NCBI RefSeq assembly: GCF_014201115.1
Contig: NZ_JACHDO010000001.1
Span: 1,860,001-1,924,000 of the forward strand
Reading direction: 5' to 3'
DNA: 64,000 nt
DNA from: Nocardiopsis metallicus
Lineage (GTDB): Bacteria > Actinomycetota > Actinomycetes > Streptosporangiales > Streptosporangiaceae
Below the pieces are notes generated by a model. That model had not been told where the DNA came from. It searched no databases and saw only the letters and a program-made list of their open reading frames with translations. Shown piece after piece: positions 56,809-64,000 of this stretch. The position numbers were made by a program, and so were the translations under genes. Numbering within the stretch: position 1 is the stretch's first letter; each line of letters starts with the position of its first letter.

Positions 56809-58056
56809 TCAGAAGAGCTGCCCGCAGAAGGCGGCGCGGGGTACGTGCAGTGCGGTGTCCAGGCGGGCGGCCGCACCGGGGGTGCGTTCCTGCACGAGTC
56901 CGGCCTCGACCAGGGCCGACAGCGAGCGCTGGCCCAGGTGGACCGAGCCCAGGTGGACCACGTCCAGGGACAGGTCGGCGGGCCGGGGGACCCGTTCACA
57001 GGTGGCGCCGTCGCGGTCCGCGCTCAGGTGCCAGGTGCCGTTGTTCCAGGGGGCGTAGTGATCGGTGACGGCCATGGTCACCTCGACCGGGGCTGCGTAG
57101 GGGCGGTCGGTGAGGGCACGGGGCAGGTCGACCAGCCGTACCCGCAGGGAGCCGCTGCTGGCCTCCACCAGGCGGTTGCGGTCGGCGACCAGGAGGGTGA
57201 GGGGGTCGTCGGCGGGCAGCGCCGAGAAGGCGATGCGGGTGACCAGGTCCCGGGAGAAGACGTGCTGGTAGAGGGCGACCCGTGCGGCGGGGGTGGCGGA
57301 GACGACCTCCTTGACGGTGACCAGGGAGTCGGTGCCGTCCTCGGACCAGCCGTTGGTGGTGGCGTAGAGGGCGTAGCCCAGGGGTCCGTCGGGGCCGCTG
57401 ACCACCGCCGCCCAGGGAGCATCGCTGCTGAGGATGCGTCCCCACCAGGAGTCGCCGCGCTGGAACTGGCCGACGCGGGTGGCTGCGGCCTCGCGGTGCA
57501 GCCGGGCCAGGGTCGGGCGGGCCTGCGCGGAGGGCAGCAGTTCCACGGTGAGTTCGGGGTCGCCTTGGGCGGCGGGGCTCAGCACGGCGTAGGGGGCGCG
57601 GATCCGGGCGGAGAGCTCGAAGGCGGCCAGACCGAAGCCGTAGCGGCCGTAGATGGCGCCCTCGGAGGCCCACATGGCGGCGACCGCCTCGCCGCGGGCG
57701 TGGATGTCGGCGAGCTGGCGGGTCATGAGCGCGGTGAGGATCCCGCGGCGGCGGTGGGTGGGCCACACCCCGACCCCGGTGATCCCGGCGACCGTGCGGG
57801 GCCCGCCGGGCAGGGTCATCTCCAGGGTGTAGGCGGCGGTGGTTCCGACCATGCGTTCGCCGTCGAGGGCGACCAGGATCCGGTCGTGTTCGGCGAGCGG
57901 GTGTTCGCGTTCGGTGGTGAGTTCGTCTTCGGCGGAGAGGATCATGGGCTCGGCGTACACCCCGACCACGTCGGGGAACTCCTCGGGAGTGACGCCCCGG
58001 ATGGTCCAGGGGGTGTCACGGGGCTGCTCGGAGCGGGGGATACGCTGTGTTTCCAT
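56809..58056 (-). CDS. Eis-like GNAT acetyltransferase (paralog 4 of 4)
   Basis: The 415-aa paralog is the most upstream of the array. It has GVGVWPTHRRRGILTALM and ends in FCGQLF, but the segment equivalent to GRFGY reads GRYGFG, so the Tyr usually assigned as general acid (Tyr126 in mycobacterial Eis) is Phe here. It may use a different residue or have lost activity. ATG at 58056. No promoter is obvious; the region upstream leads to the divergent RraA-like gene. Confidence 0.86.
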   Translation of the reverse strand: METQRIPRSEQPRDTPWTIRGVTPEEFPDVVGVYAEPMILSAEDELTTEREHPLAEHDRILVALDGERMVGTTAAYTLEMTLPGGPRTVAGITGVGVWPTHRRRGILTALMTRQLADIHARGEAVAAMWASEGAIYGRYGFGLAAFELSARIRAPYAVLSPAAQGDPELTVELLPSAQARPTLARLHREAAATRVGQFQRGDSWWGRILSSDAPWAAVVSGPDGPLGYALYATTNGWSEDGTDSLVTVKEVVSATPAARVALYQHVFSRDLVTRIAFSALPADDPLTLLVADRNRLVEASSGSLRVRLVDLPRALTDRPYAAPVEVTMAVTDHYAPWNNGTWHLSADRDGATCERVPRPADLSLDVVHLGSVHLGQRSLSALVEAGLVQERTPGAAARLDTALHVPRAAFCGQLF

Positions 58057-58169
58057 GGCTTCACTCTTGCAGCCGTGAAGTCAGCCGGGCCACCTGTTTT
58101 TCGCGGGACAGACTCGCCGGGGCACAGCCTCGCTCGGGCAAATTCGGGGCGCGGAAGGCGTCAAGACGG

Positions 58170-58198
58170 TTGACCGGGCCGCTGCGGCATCCGAGGAT
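58170..58198 (+). promoter_or_regulatory. Candidate promoter of the RraA-like gene
   Basis: TTGACC (58170-58175) and GAGGAT (58193-58198) are 17 nt apart. It lies 61 nt before the RraA-like ATG. Confidence 0.4.
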
Positions 58199-58258
58199 GA
58201 CTGCTCGCGCGCCGGGATCCCACCGCCGTGCCGCCGACCGCCGGACGAGGTAACCGCA

Positions 58259-58966
58259 ATGCCCCACGCACCGCAGGACCACACACCGCCCGACCGCGGT
58301 GGACGACCGCTTCCCGTGGTCCCCGAGGGGGTGGGCTGCGCCGACCTGGTGGACGCGATGGGCCGCCTGCACGGGCACCGCGCCGACCTCCTGCCGTTGA
58401 CCAGCCCCGCCCCGGAGCGGCCGCTGTTCGGTCCGGCCGCGACCATCGCCTACCTGCCCTTCCGGGACGATTTCGCCGAGGGCAACCGGCTGGGTTTCGC
58501 CGGGTGGTTCTACCGTGCCGTGGGCGAGGAGCCGAGTGGCAAGGTGCTGGTGCTCTCCAGCGGCGGCTACCCGGACGCCTCCCACGGGGGCGCCACCAAG
58601 CTGTCCCGGCTGGCCAACCACGGGCTGGCGGGGCTGCTCACCGACGGGCGCCTGCGCGACCTCGACGAACTCGGCGCGAGCGGGCTGTCCGTGTGGTGTT
58701 CGGGTGAGGCCACGCGGTGGGGCGGGGACACCGTGGCCCCTTACGCCGCAAACGTCCCGGTCCAGGTGGGCGGGGTGACGGTGGCCCCGGGCGACTTCGT
58801 CTACGCGGACCGTTCGGGGGCGGTGGTCCTCCCCGCCGCCAGCCTGGACCGGGTGCTGGCCGAGGCGCAGAAGATCCGCGAGACCGACCTGGGTTTCCTG
58901 TCCTCGATCCGCGAGGAGAACCCCGAGGCGCTGCGCCGGGGCGAGGACAGCAGTACCGAAACCTGA
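58259..58966 (+). CDS. RraA/HMG-aldolase-family protein
   Basis: The 235-aa protein matches the RraA-like fold: LVDAMGRLHGHRADLLPL, a GPAATIAY strand, SGGYPDASHGGATKLSRLAN and the metal-binding GLLTDGRLRDLDEL. Members are HMG/CHA aldolases or RNase E regulators. The Asp-containing DGRLRD motif is the divalent-metal and oxaloacetate-decarboxylase site. The family is mixed, so no specific activity is claimed. ATG at 58259. It lies 67 nt upstream of a BadF-type sugar kinase, and the two may work together in sugar-acid catabolism. Confidence 0.83.
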   Translation: MPHAPQDHTPPDRGGRPLPVVPEGVGCADLVDAMGRLHGHRADLLPLTSPAPERPLFGPAATIAYLPFRDDFAEGNRLGFAGWFYRAVGEEPSGKVLVLSSGGYPDASHGGATKLSRLANHGLAGLLTDGRLRDLDELGASGLSVWCSGEATRWGGDTVAPYAANVPVQVGGVTVAPGDFVYADRSGAVVLPAASLDRVLAEAQKIRETDLGFLSSIREENPEALRRGEDSSTET

Positions 58967-59033
58967 CGGAACCGGGTTCCAGAAGCGGGTTCCCTGGCGC
59001 ATAAGGCGACCCGGGGTAGGGCAGGCTCCAGAT

Positions 59034-60101
59034 GTGACGAAACGACAGACCACTGCCTCTCCCCCGCCCCCTCCCTCTGCCGCCGCGTCCGCCCTGGTCG
59101 TGGGGGTGGACGCCGGCGGCACCACCACTCGCGCCCTGGTGACCACCCTGGGCGGTGAGCGCCTGGGCGAGGCCTGGGCGGGTGGCGCCAACCCCAACAC
59201 CCACGGCCCCGAACACGCGGCCGAGCAGCTCACCGAGGCGATCGGCACCGCGTTGGACCGGGCCGATCCCAGTGCGCGGGATGCCGTGGCGGCGACCGTG
59301 GTCGGGCTGGCCGGGTACTCCGGTCTGCGCGACGAGGCCGTCCGGTCCAGACTGGAGCGTGCGCTGGGCAAGGCCGGGCTGACCGCCACCGGGCAGGAGT
59401 TCACCGGTGACGACGCCATCGCCTTCGCCGCGGGTACCGCCGAGCGCGACGGCACCGTCCTGATCGCCGGGACCGGGGCGATCGCCACCCGGATCGAGAA
59501 CCGGCACCGCAGCCGCTCCGCGGACGGCATGGGCTGGCTGATCGGTGACGAGGGTTCGGCGTTCTGGATCGGGCACCAGGCGGCCAAGGAGACCGCCCGC
59601 CAGCTCGGCCGCGGCGGTGACCTGAGTCCGCTGGCCCGCACGGTGGCCAAGCAGGTCATCCCCGGTCAGCGGCCCAGCGGCCCGGACCAGTGGCCGGAGG
59701 AGCACGCCCGCGACTTCGCCCGGACGCTCACCTCGGCTCCCCCGATCAACCTCGCCGGACTCGCCCCGCTGGTCACCGACGCGTACGCGCTCGACGACCA
59801 GGCCGCGGTGGTGATCGTGAACGCGGCCGCGGGCCACCTGGCGCAGTCGGTACACCAGGTGCGCGTTCCGGGTGAGCCCCTGCCGGTGGTCCTTTCCGGC
59901 GGGGTGCTCACACATTCCGCACCGGTCAGGGAGGCGCTCACCCACAAGCTCACCATGGGGACGGGGGCGCCGGTGATGCTGGCCGGATGCACCGCCGGGG
60001 GCGCCGCCTGGCTGGCGGCGCTGCGCGCGGGAGCGGACGAGCGGGACGTGGACCTGCACGGAGTGTTCACCCGGCCCGGGGCCGACCGGGTCGGGGCCTG
60101 A
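59034..60101 (+). CDS. BadF/BcrA-fold sugar kinase, N-acetylglucosamine-kinase-like
   Basis: The 355-aa protein has the actin-like ATPase fold with GVDAGGTTTRALV (phosphate-1 loop), the second Gly-rich block IAGTGAIATR and the adenosine motif SGGVLTHSAPVREAL. This architecture fits N-acetylglucosamine kinases (NagK-type) of the BadF family rather than benzoyl-CoA reductase activators, which need a partner. It likely phosphorylates an amino sugar at C6. GTG start at 59034. Convergent with tetR. Neighbouring NodB deacetylases are too far away to be linked. Confidence 0.83.
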   Translation: MTKRQTTASPPPPPSAAASALVVGVDAGGTTTRALVTTLGGERLGEAWAGGANPNTHGPEHAAEQLTEAIGTALDRADPSARDAVAATVVGLAGYSGLRDEAVRSRLERALGKAGLTATGQEFTGDDAIAFAAGTAERDGTVLIAGTGAIATRIENRHRSRSADGMGWLIGDEGSAFWIGHQAAKETARQLGRGGDLSPLARTVAKQVIPGQRPSGPDQWPEEHARDFARTLTSAPPINLAGLAPLVTDAYALDDQAAVVIVNAAAGHLAQSVHQVRVPGEPLPVVLSGGVLTHSAPVREALTHKLTMGTGAPVMLAGCTAGGAAWLAALRAGADERDVDLHGVFTRPGADRVGA

Positions 60102-60193
60102 CTGTTTCGGGGGGCGGCCCGGACGCGCGCCGACCGGGCCAGGAGCCGCCCGGTTCAGGGTTCAGTAGGTTCCAGGGCCGACCCGGCGGGTGC

Positions 60194-60811
60194 TCATTGC
60201 CCGTCGGGTTCGCCCAGCCCGGCCAGGTACCGGTCGAGGGTGGAGGCGAACACCCGGTCGTCTATGGTCGCGGGGTCCACGGCCGCGATGGCGTCGGCCA
60301 GCGGGGCGTACTCGGGGCCGTACTCGTGCGGGGCCGCGACGAACCCGGTACTGAAGGGGACGATGATCGATCCCATGACGATGTAGTCGACGGCGAGCAC
60401 GATCTCCAGGGCCTGGGCGCGGGACCATCCGGCCTTGGTCAGGGTCTCCACGGCGGTGGAGTAGTACCGCAGGGATGAAGGGGTGTTGACGGCGCGGCGG
60501 GCGATCACCGCCGCCGCGTTGGGGTGTGCGAGGAAGGCCTTGCGGTAGACGCCGGCGAAGCCGCGCAGCGCCTCCCGCCAGTTCTGGTCGTGCAGGAGTG
60601 TCAGGTCCACCTCGGAACTGATGAGTTCGGTGACCAGGTCGAGGATCTCGGACTTGGAGCGCACGTGGTTGTAGAGGGATGAGGCCTTCACGTCCAGGCC
60701 CCGGGCGACCTCGCGCAGGGTCAGGGCTTCCTCGCCCCGCTCGTCGAGCACGGCGAGCGCCGTCGCGGCGATCACCGTGCGGGTCAGGACCGGTCGTGGT
60801 CCGCTGTTCAT
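60194..60811 (-). CDS. TetR-family regulator of the permease-amidohydrolase operon
   Basis: The 205-aa protein has a TetR helix-turn-helix (about 10-60: TLREVARGLDVKASSLYNHV) and the TetR_C ligand domain typical of the tetracycline-repressor-like subgroup. The ATG at 60811 is used, as the upstream frame has no family signal. It is divergent from the small-peptide/NCS1/amidohydrolase operon, and the dyad at 60897 lies in between, 14 nt from the small gene's ribosome binding region. Confidence 0.88.
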   Translation of the reverse strand: MNSGPRPVLTRTVIAATALAVLDERGEEALTLREVARGLDVKASSLYNHVRSKSEILDLVTELISSEVDLTLLHDQNWREALRGFAGVYRKAFLAHPNAAAVIARRAVNTPSSLRYYSTAVETLTKAGWSRAQALEIVLAVDYIVMGSIIVPFSTGFVAAPHEYGPEYAPLADAIAAVDPATIDDRVFASTLDRYLAGLGEPDGQ

Positions 60812-60896
60812 GTTGGCGCCAGCCCATCCGCACGTTTGACCGTCATTTTTACCGTGAGGCACTTCACAATTGCCCCCATCAGCGTCTACGGTACCA

Positions 60897-60911
60897 ACTA
60901 ACAACGTTAGT
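60897..60911. promoter_or_regulatory. Probable TetR operator
   Basis: ACTAAC-AAC-GTTAGT (60897-60911) is a perfect dyad with a 3-nt centre, between tetR and the permease operon and 5 nt before the ribosome binding site AAGGAG (60915-60920). Binding there would block transcription start or elongation. Confidence 0.7.
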
Positions 60912-60928
60912 CATAAGGAGATCCGGTC

Positions 60929-61093
60929 ATGCATCCAGACGATCTGGCGGAGCTGGAGCGCCGTATCCGCATCATCGAGTCCCCCGGATACCACGACCCG
61001 GCCCACGCCGACCTGCCCGCCTGCGACCTCGCACTGGTCGTGGTGGCCGTGACCGCGGTGAGCACCCTACTGCTGTGGTGGGGGCTGGCATGA
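60929..61093 (+). CDS. 54-aa single-span membrane peptide
   Basis: This short gene, MHPDDLAELERRIRIIESPG through LLLWWGLA, has a polar, helical N-terminus (about 1-30) and one hydrophobic span (about 32-53, LALVVVAVTAVSTLLLWW). A strong ribosome binding site (AAGGAG, 8 nt upstream) and a 4-nt ATGA overlap with the NCS1 gene support translation. Small membrane peptides next to transporters can act as subunits or regulators. Family unknown. Confidence 0.75.
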   Translation: MHPDDLAELERRIRIIESPGYHDPAHADLPACDLALVVVAVTAVSTLLLWWGLA

Positions 61094-62544
61094 GCGAGAC
61101 CGCCCCCACCGCCGCGCCCGTGTCCGCTCCGTCGTCCACCTCCCCCGTCGCAGGCGTCCGCGGCGGCGACACCGGCGGATTCCCGCTGCTGCGCGGCGAG
61201 CGCACCTGGGGTTTTTGGAGCTTCACCTCGGTCAACGTCAGCATGGCGATCGCCACCTGGGCCTTCCTCACCGGCGGCAGCATCGCCCTGTTCGTCGGTG
61301 CCCAGGCGGCGGTCGCCACGATGGTCGTCGGCAACCTCGTCGGAGTGGTCCTGGTCGCGCTGACCACCTGCGTTCCCTCCGCCAAGTACGGGGTGGAACA
61401 GTTCGTGGCGCTGCGCAGCGTCTTGGGCCGCAACGGCGTCCGCCTCCTGCTCGCCCTCCTGCTGCCCTGCCTGTTGGCCACCTGGAACGCCATCCTGGCG
61501 ATCATGATCGGCCGCGCGCTGACCAACATCTCCAACGCGCTCCTGGGCACCGAGCTGCGCCAGGACTCCCCCGTGGTCATCGGACTGTGCCTGTTCGCCC
61601 TCGCCCTGGCCTGGATCCTGCTGCTGCGCGGTTCCAGCGCCGTGAGCCGGGTCAACAACCTGGTCGCCCCGGTCCTGGCCGTGCTCACCCTGCTGATGCT
61701 GGTCGTGATCCTGCGCGAGCACGGCCCGGCCGAGCTCACCGCCCTGGCCCCGCTGGACCCCGTCGGGCTGCCACTGCTGGACTACACGATCGCCCTCGAA
61801 CTCTGCCTGGGCGCGGGCTTCTCCTGGTGGGCGATCACCGGCAACCTGGCCCGGCTGACCCCCACTCCGCGGGTGGCGTTCTGGCCCAACCTCATCGGCC
61901 TGTTCGCGGCGAGCACGGTGGCCGGTCTGGTCGGCTGCTTCGCCGCGCTGGCCTTCGACTCCAGCGACCCCACCACGTGGCTGATCCCGATCGGCGGGGT
62001 GGCGCTGGGCTCGCTGGCGCTGCTCTTCGTCGCCTTCGCCAACCTCACCAGCATGGTCGGCCAGACCTACTCCGGAGCCCTGTCAGTGCAGCGCCTGCAC
62101 CAAGGGCTGCGGCGGCTGCCCTGGTCTTTGCTGGCCGCCCTGCTACTCGTCCCGGGCGCCGTGATGGTGTTCTTCCCCGGCGGGGTCTACGACCTGTTCT
62201 TCCGTTTCCTGGCGCTGGTGTCGCTGGTGATCGCGCCGCTGTGCGCGGTGTACTTCGCCGACTTCTACCTGCTGCGCCGCCGCACGCTGCACCTGCGCGA
62301 CCTCTACATCGAGGACAGCGAGTCCCGCTACGGGTTCTGGCGCGGGTTCAACCCGGTCGCCTTCGTCTCGGTGGCGGCGGGCACGCTCACCTACCTGGCC
62401 CTGCTCAATCCCTTCACCTTCGAGAGCGCAGCGCTCTTCCCGTACCTGACCGCGTCACTGCCCGCCTTCGCCGCCACGGCGCTGGTGCACGTGCTGCTGA
62501 CCAGGACCATCGTCCGACCGCTCAACAAGGGAGGCTACAAGTGA
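61090..62544 (+). CDS. NCS1-family permease (nucleobase/hydantoin/cytosine type)
   Basis: The 484-aa membrane protein has about twelve helices and the NCS1 signatures: GERTWGFWSFTSVNVSMAIA, the unwound first helix with TGGSIALFVG, and FSWWAITGNLARLTP. NCS1 transporters import uracil, cytosine, allantoin or hydantoins with H+ or Na+. The start at 61090 is fixed by the ATGA overlap with the 54-aa peptide gene. The stop overlaps the amidohydrolase start (GTGA), so uptake and hydrolysis of the same compound are likely. Confidence 0.9.
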   Translation: MSETAPTAAPVSAPSSTSPVAGVRGGDTGGFPLLRGERTWGFWSFTSVNVSMAIATWAFLTGGSIALFVGAQAAVATMVVGNLVGVVLVALTTCVPSAKYGVEQFVALRSVLGRNGVRLLLALLLPCLLATWNAILAIMIGRALTNISNALLGTELRQDSPVVIGLCLFALALAWILLLRGSSAVSRVNNLVAPVLAVLTLLMLVVILREHGPAELTALAPLDPVGLPLLDYTIALELCLGAGFSWWAITGNLARLTPTPRVAFWPNLIGLFAASTVAGLVGCFAALAFDSSDPTTWLIPIGGVALGSLALLFVAFANLTSMVGQTYSGALSVQRLHQGLRRLPWSLLAALLLVPGAVMVFFPGGVYDLFFRFLALVSLVIAPLCAVYFADFYLLRRRTLHLRDLYIEDSESRYGFWRGFNPVAFVSVAAGTLTYLALLNPFTFESAALFPYLTASLPAFAATALVHVLLTRTIVRPLNKGGYK

Positions 62545-64000
62545 GCCCCGCACCCGATCTCCTCATCCGCGGCGCCCGGATTCACACCATGGACCACGAC
62601 CGCCCCGCCGCCGGCGCCGTCGCCGTGCGCGGGGGCACGATCGTCGCCGTGGGGGACGACGCCGACGTGGTCCCGCTGGCCGGGCGCCGCACCGAAGTGA
62701 TCGACGGTCGCGGGCTCACCGTCACCCCCGGTCTGGTCGACTCCCACCAGCACCCGGTACTGGCGCTCTCCAACGCCCAAGGGGTGGACCTGACCGGGAT
62801 CGAGGACCTCGACGCCCTGCGCGGCGCGCTGCGCTCACATTGCGCGGACCTGCCCGCGGACGCCTGGGTGATCGGCTACGGCACGGAGTACACCGCGTTC
62901 TCCCCGCGCACCCCGCGCCGCGAGGACATCGACGAGGCCGTGGGCGGGCGGCCCGCCCTGCTCTCCATGATCGACGCGCACAACGCGCTGATGAGCAGCG
63001 AAGGGCTGCGCCGTGCGGGGATCACCGGCCCAATGGAGTTCTCCGACCGTTCCTCGATCGACGTGGACGGGGACCAGCGGCCCACCGGCTACCTGTGCGA
63101 GATGTCGGCGGTGTTCCTGGCCCGCGAGGCGATCCCCGCGATGGACGTGGAGACCAGCGCCAGGGAGCTGCGGCGCGTGCTGGCCGAGCAGAACGCGCTG
63201 GGTCTGACCGGTCTGCACATCCTGGACCTGGTTCCGCGGACCGTGGAGGTCCTGGAACTGCTGGACCGGCACGGCGAACTACCCGTCCGCGTCCTCCTGG
63301 CCCCCTGGGCGCTGCCCGGTCAGGTTCCCGACACCCTGGAGACCGTGCGCGAGCTCCAGTCCCGATCCGGGTACCTGTGGCGCACCGCCGCGGTGAAGTT
63401 CCTGCTGGACGGCACCATCGACGGCGGAGCGGCCTGGCTACACCACCCCGACTGCCAGGGCGAGGGCGAGCGGCCGCTGTGGCGCGACCCCGAGGGCTAC
63501 CGCAAGGCCGTGCGGGCGGTCGCCGGGCTGGGCCTGCCCTCCTTCACCCACGCCATCGGCGACCAGGCGGTCACCTACGCCCTGGACACCTACGGCCAGG
63601 TGGGGCGGCCCGCGCTCGGGCGGCACCGGATCGAGCACGCCGAACTGGTCCGCGACGAGGACGTGCCCCGCTTCGCCGAGCTGGACGTGGTCGCCTCGAT
63701 GCAGCCCACCCACATGGACTGGACGCTGCCGGACCTGTCCGACAACTGGTCCGCGCGGGTGGGCGCCGGGCGGCACGCGCGTGCCTGGCGCTACGGCGAC
63801 ATCGTCGCGGCGGGCGGCCGGGTGGCGCTGGGCTCGGACTGGCCGGTGGCGGCCTTCGACCCGCGCCCGGTGATGGCCGGGGCACGGCTGCGCCGCCCCG
63901 CCGGAGACCGCGAACGCGGCGCGGTCGGCTCCTCCCCTTCGCTCACACCGGCTCAGGCCTTGGCGGGGTACACCCGCTGGGCCGCCTACGGAACGGGCGA
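62541..64000 (+). CDS. YtcJ-like amidohydrolase (metal-dependent hydrolase family), 3' end missing
   Basis: The first 486 codons are present. The amidohydrolase TIM barrel shows the metal motif DSHQHP, the Lys region AVKFLLDGTIDGG, a His in FTHAIGDQAV, IEHAEL and the Asp in LGSDWPVA. This is the YtcJ/NfdA-type family 3 that cleaves cyclic amides, N-acyl amides or formamides. The GTG at 62541 overlaps the permease stop and follows GGGAGG. The window ends within the C-terminal domain. It is the likely catabolic enzyme for the NCS1 substrate. Confidence 0.85.
   Translation, partial: MSPAPDLLIRGARIHTMDHDRPAAGAVAVRGGTIVAVGDDADVVPLAGRRTEVIDGRGLTVTPGLVDSHQHPVLALSNAQGVDLTGIEDLDALRGALRSHCADLPADAWVIGYGTEYTAFSPRTPRREDIDEAVGGRPALLSMIDAHNALMSSEGLRRAGITGPMEFSDRSSIDVDGDQRPTGYLCEMSAVFLAREAIPAMDVETSARELRRVLAEQNALGLTGLHILDLVPRTVEVLELLDRHGELPVRVLLAPWALPGQVPDTLETVRELQSRSGYLWRTAAVKFLLDGTIDGGAAWLHHPDCQGEGERPLWRDPEGYRKAVRAVAGLGLPSFTHAIGDQAVTYALDTYGQVGRPALGRHRIEHAELVRDEDVPRFAELDVVASMQPTHMDWTLPDLSDNWSARVGAGRHARAWRYGDIVAAGGRVALGSDWPVAAFDPRPVMAGARLRRPAGDRERGAVGSSPSLTPAQALAGYTRWAAYGTG

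Noticed and set aside
60112..60151. GGGCGGC/GCCGCCC pairing between the kinase and tetR genes
   Set aside because: Only 7 bp with a 26-nt loop in very GC-rich DNA; too weak to call a terminator.

Overview
The window is GC-rich, codon-biased actinobacterial DNA. The gene content (mycothiol-era actinomycete families, F420/deazaflavin-type reductase, Eis-type acetyltransferases, ECF41 and ECF42 sigma factors, MmyB-type XRE regulators, DUF574-type methyltransferase) and frequent GTG/TTG starts suggest a filamentous actinomycete. A member of the Nocardiopsaceae is my best guess, but that is inference and no marker gene proves it. No rRNA, tRNA, CRISPR array or intact insertion sequence was seen. 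The DNA looks like an ordinary chromosomal accessory or arm region.

Layout. 1-2.5 kb: edge of an amino acid permease, a DUF1918-DUF1876 protein and two RNA methyltransferases (RsmC-like, TrmH-like). 2.7-5.2 kb: two overlapping CNNM/CorC-type membrane proteins ending in a 20-bp-stem terminator. 5.4-6.7 kb: an AT-richer excisionase-like gene plus two coupled unknown genes. 6.8-9.6 kb: ohr/ohrR peroxide module and an ALDH7 dehydrogenase. 10-14 kb: a pyroglutamyl-peptidase-like protein whose catalytic Cys is Ser, then two NodB polysaccharide deacetylases. 14-22 kb: ALDH3/TetR, SDR/XRE, an aldo-keto reductase with a MerR-type promoter, a glutaminase-STAS protein and an Rv2578c-type radical SAM protein with a LexA-like box. 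22-25.4 kb: a SigJ/ECF41 operon with an NDH-2-like oxidoreductase, a 5'-truncated AlkD-like gene and an RibD-C/DHFR-like gene. 25.4-28.2 kb: a winged-helix protein whose leader is opposed by a candidate antisense RNA, then an MscS channel. 28.7-33.3 kb: GbsR/MarR regulator with flavin monooxygenase, and a second SDR/XRE module. 33.7-37.5 kb: VOC protein, YCII + ECF42 pair, a frameshifted alpha/beta hydrolase and MerR. 37.7-43.7 kb: AKR/LysR, AlsT symporter with a long leader, GNAT and a SAM methyltransferase. 43.8-50.8 kb: homogentisate catabolism operon with a divergent MarR gene. 50.9-58 kb: class V PLP enzyme, deazaflavin reductase, and four tandem Eis-like acetyltransferases. 58.2-64 kb: RraA-like protein, BadF-type sugar kinase, and a TetR-controlled operon of a 54-aa membrane peptide, an NCS1 permease and a YtcJ-like amidohydrolase.

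How genes work together. Most regulators sit divergent to, or in, the unit they probably control, and several have inverted repeats in the shared promoter: TetR/ALDH3 at 15.4 kb, GbsR/monooxygenase at 29.5 kb, XRE/SDR at 32.4 kb, LysR/AKR at 38.8 kb, MarR/homogentisate at 50.06 kb and TetR/NCS1 at 60.9 kb. The homogentisate operon carries HmgA and FahA but no recognisable maleylacetoacetate isomerase. It has instead an unrecognised 286-aa protein, a flavin hydroxylase and a metallo-beta-lactamase-fold protein with an altered metal motif.

The signals I would follow first are the two-stem antisense RNA candidate at 26.79-26.90 kb, the isomerase gap in the homogentisate operon, the 42-bp perfect palindrome at a frameshift (36.33-36.37 kb), and the four-gene Eis array.
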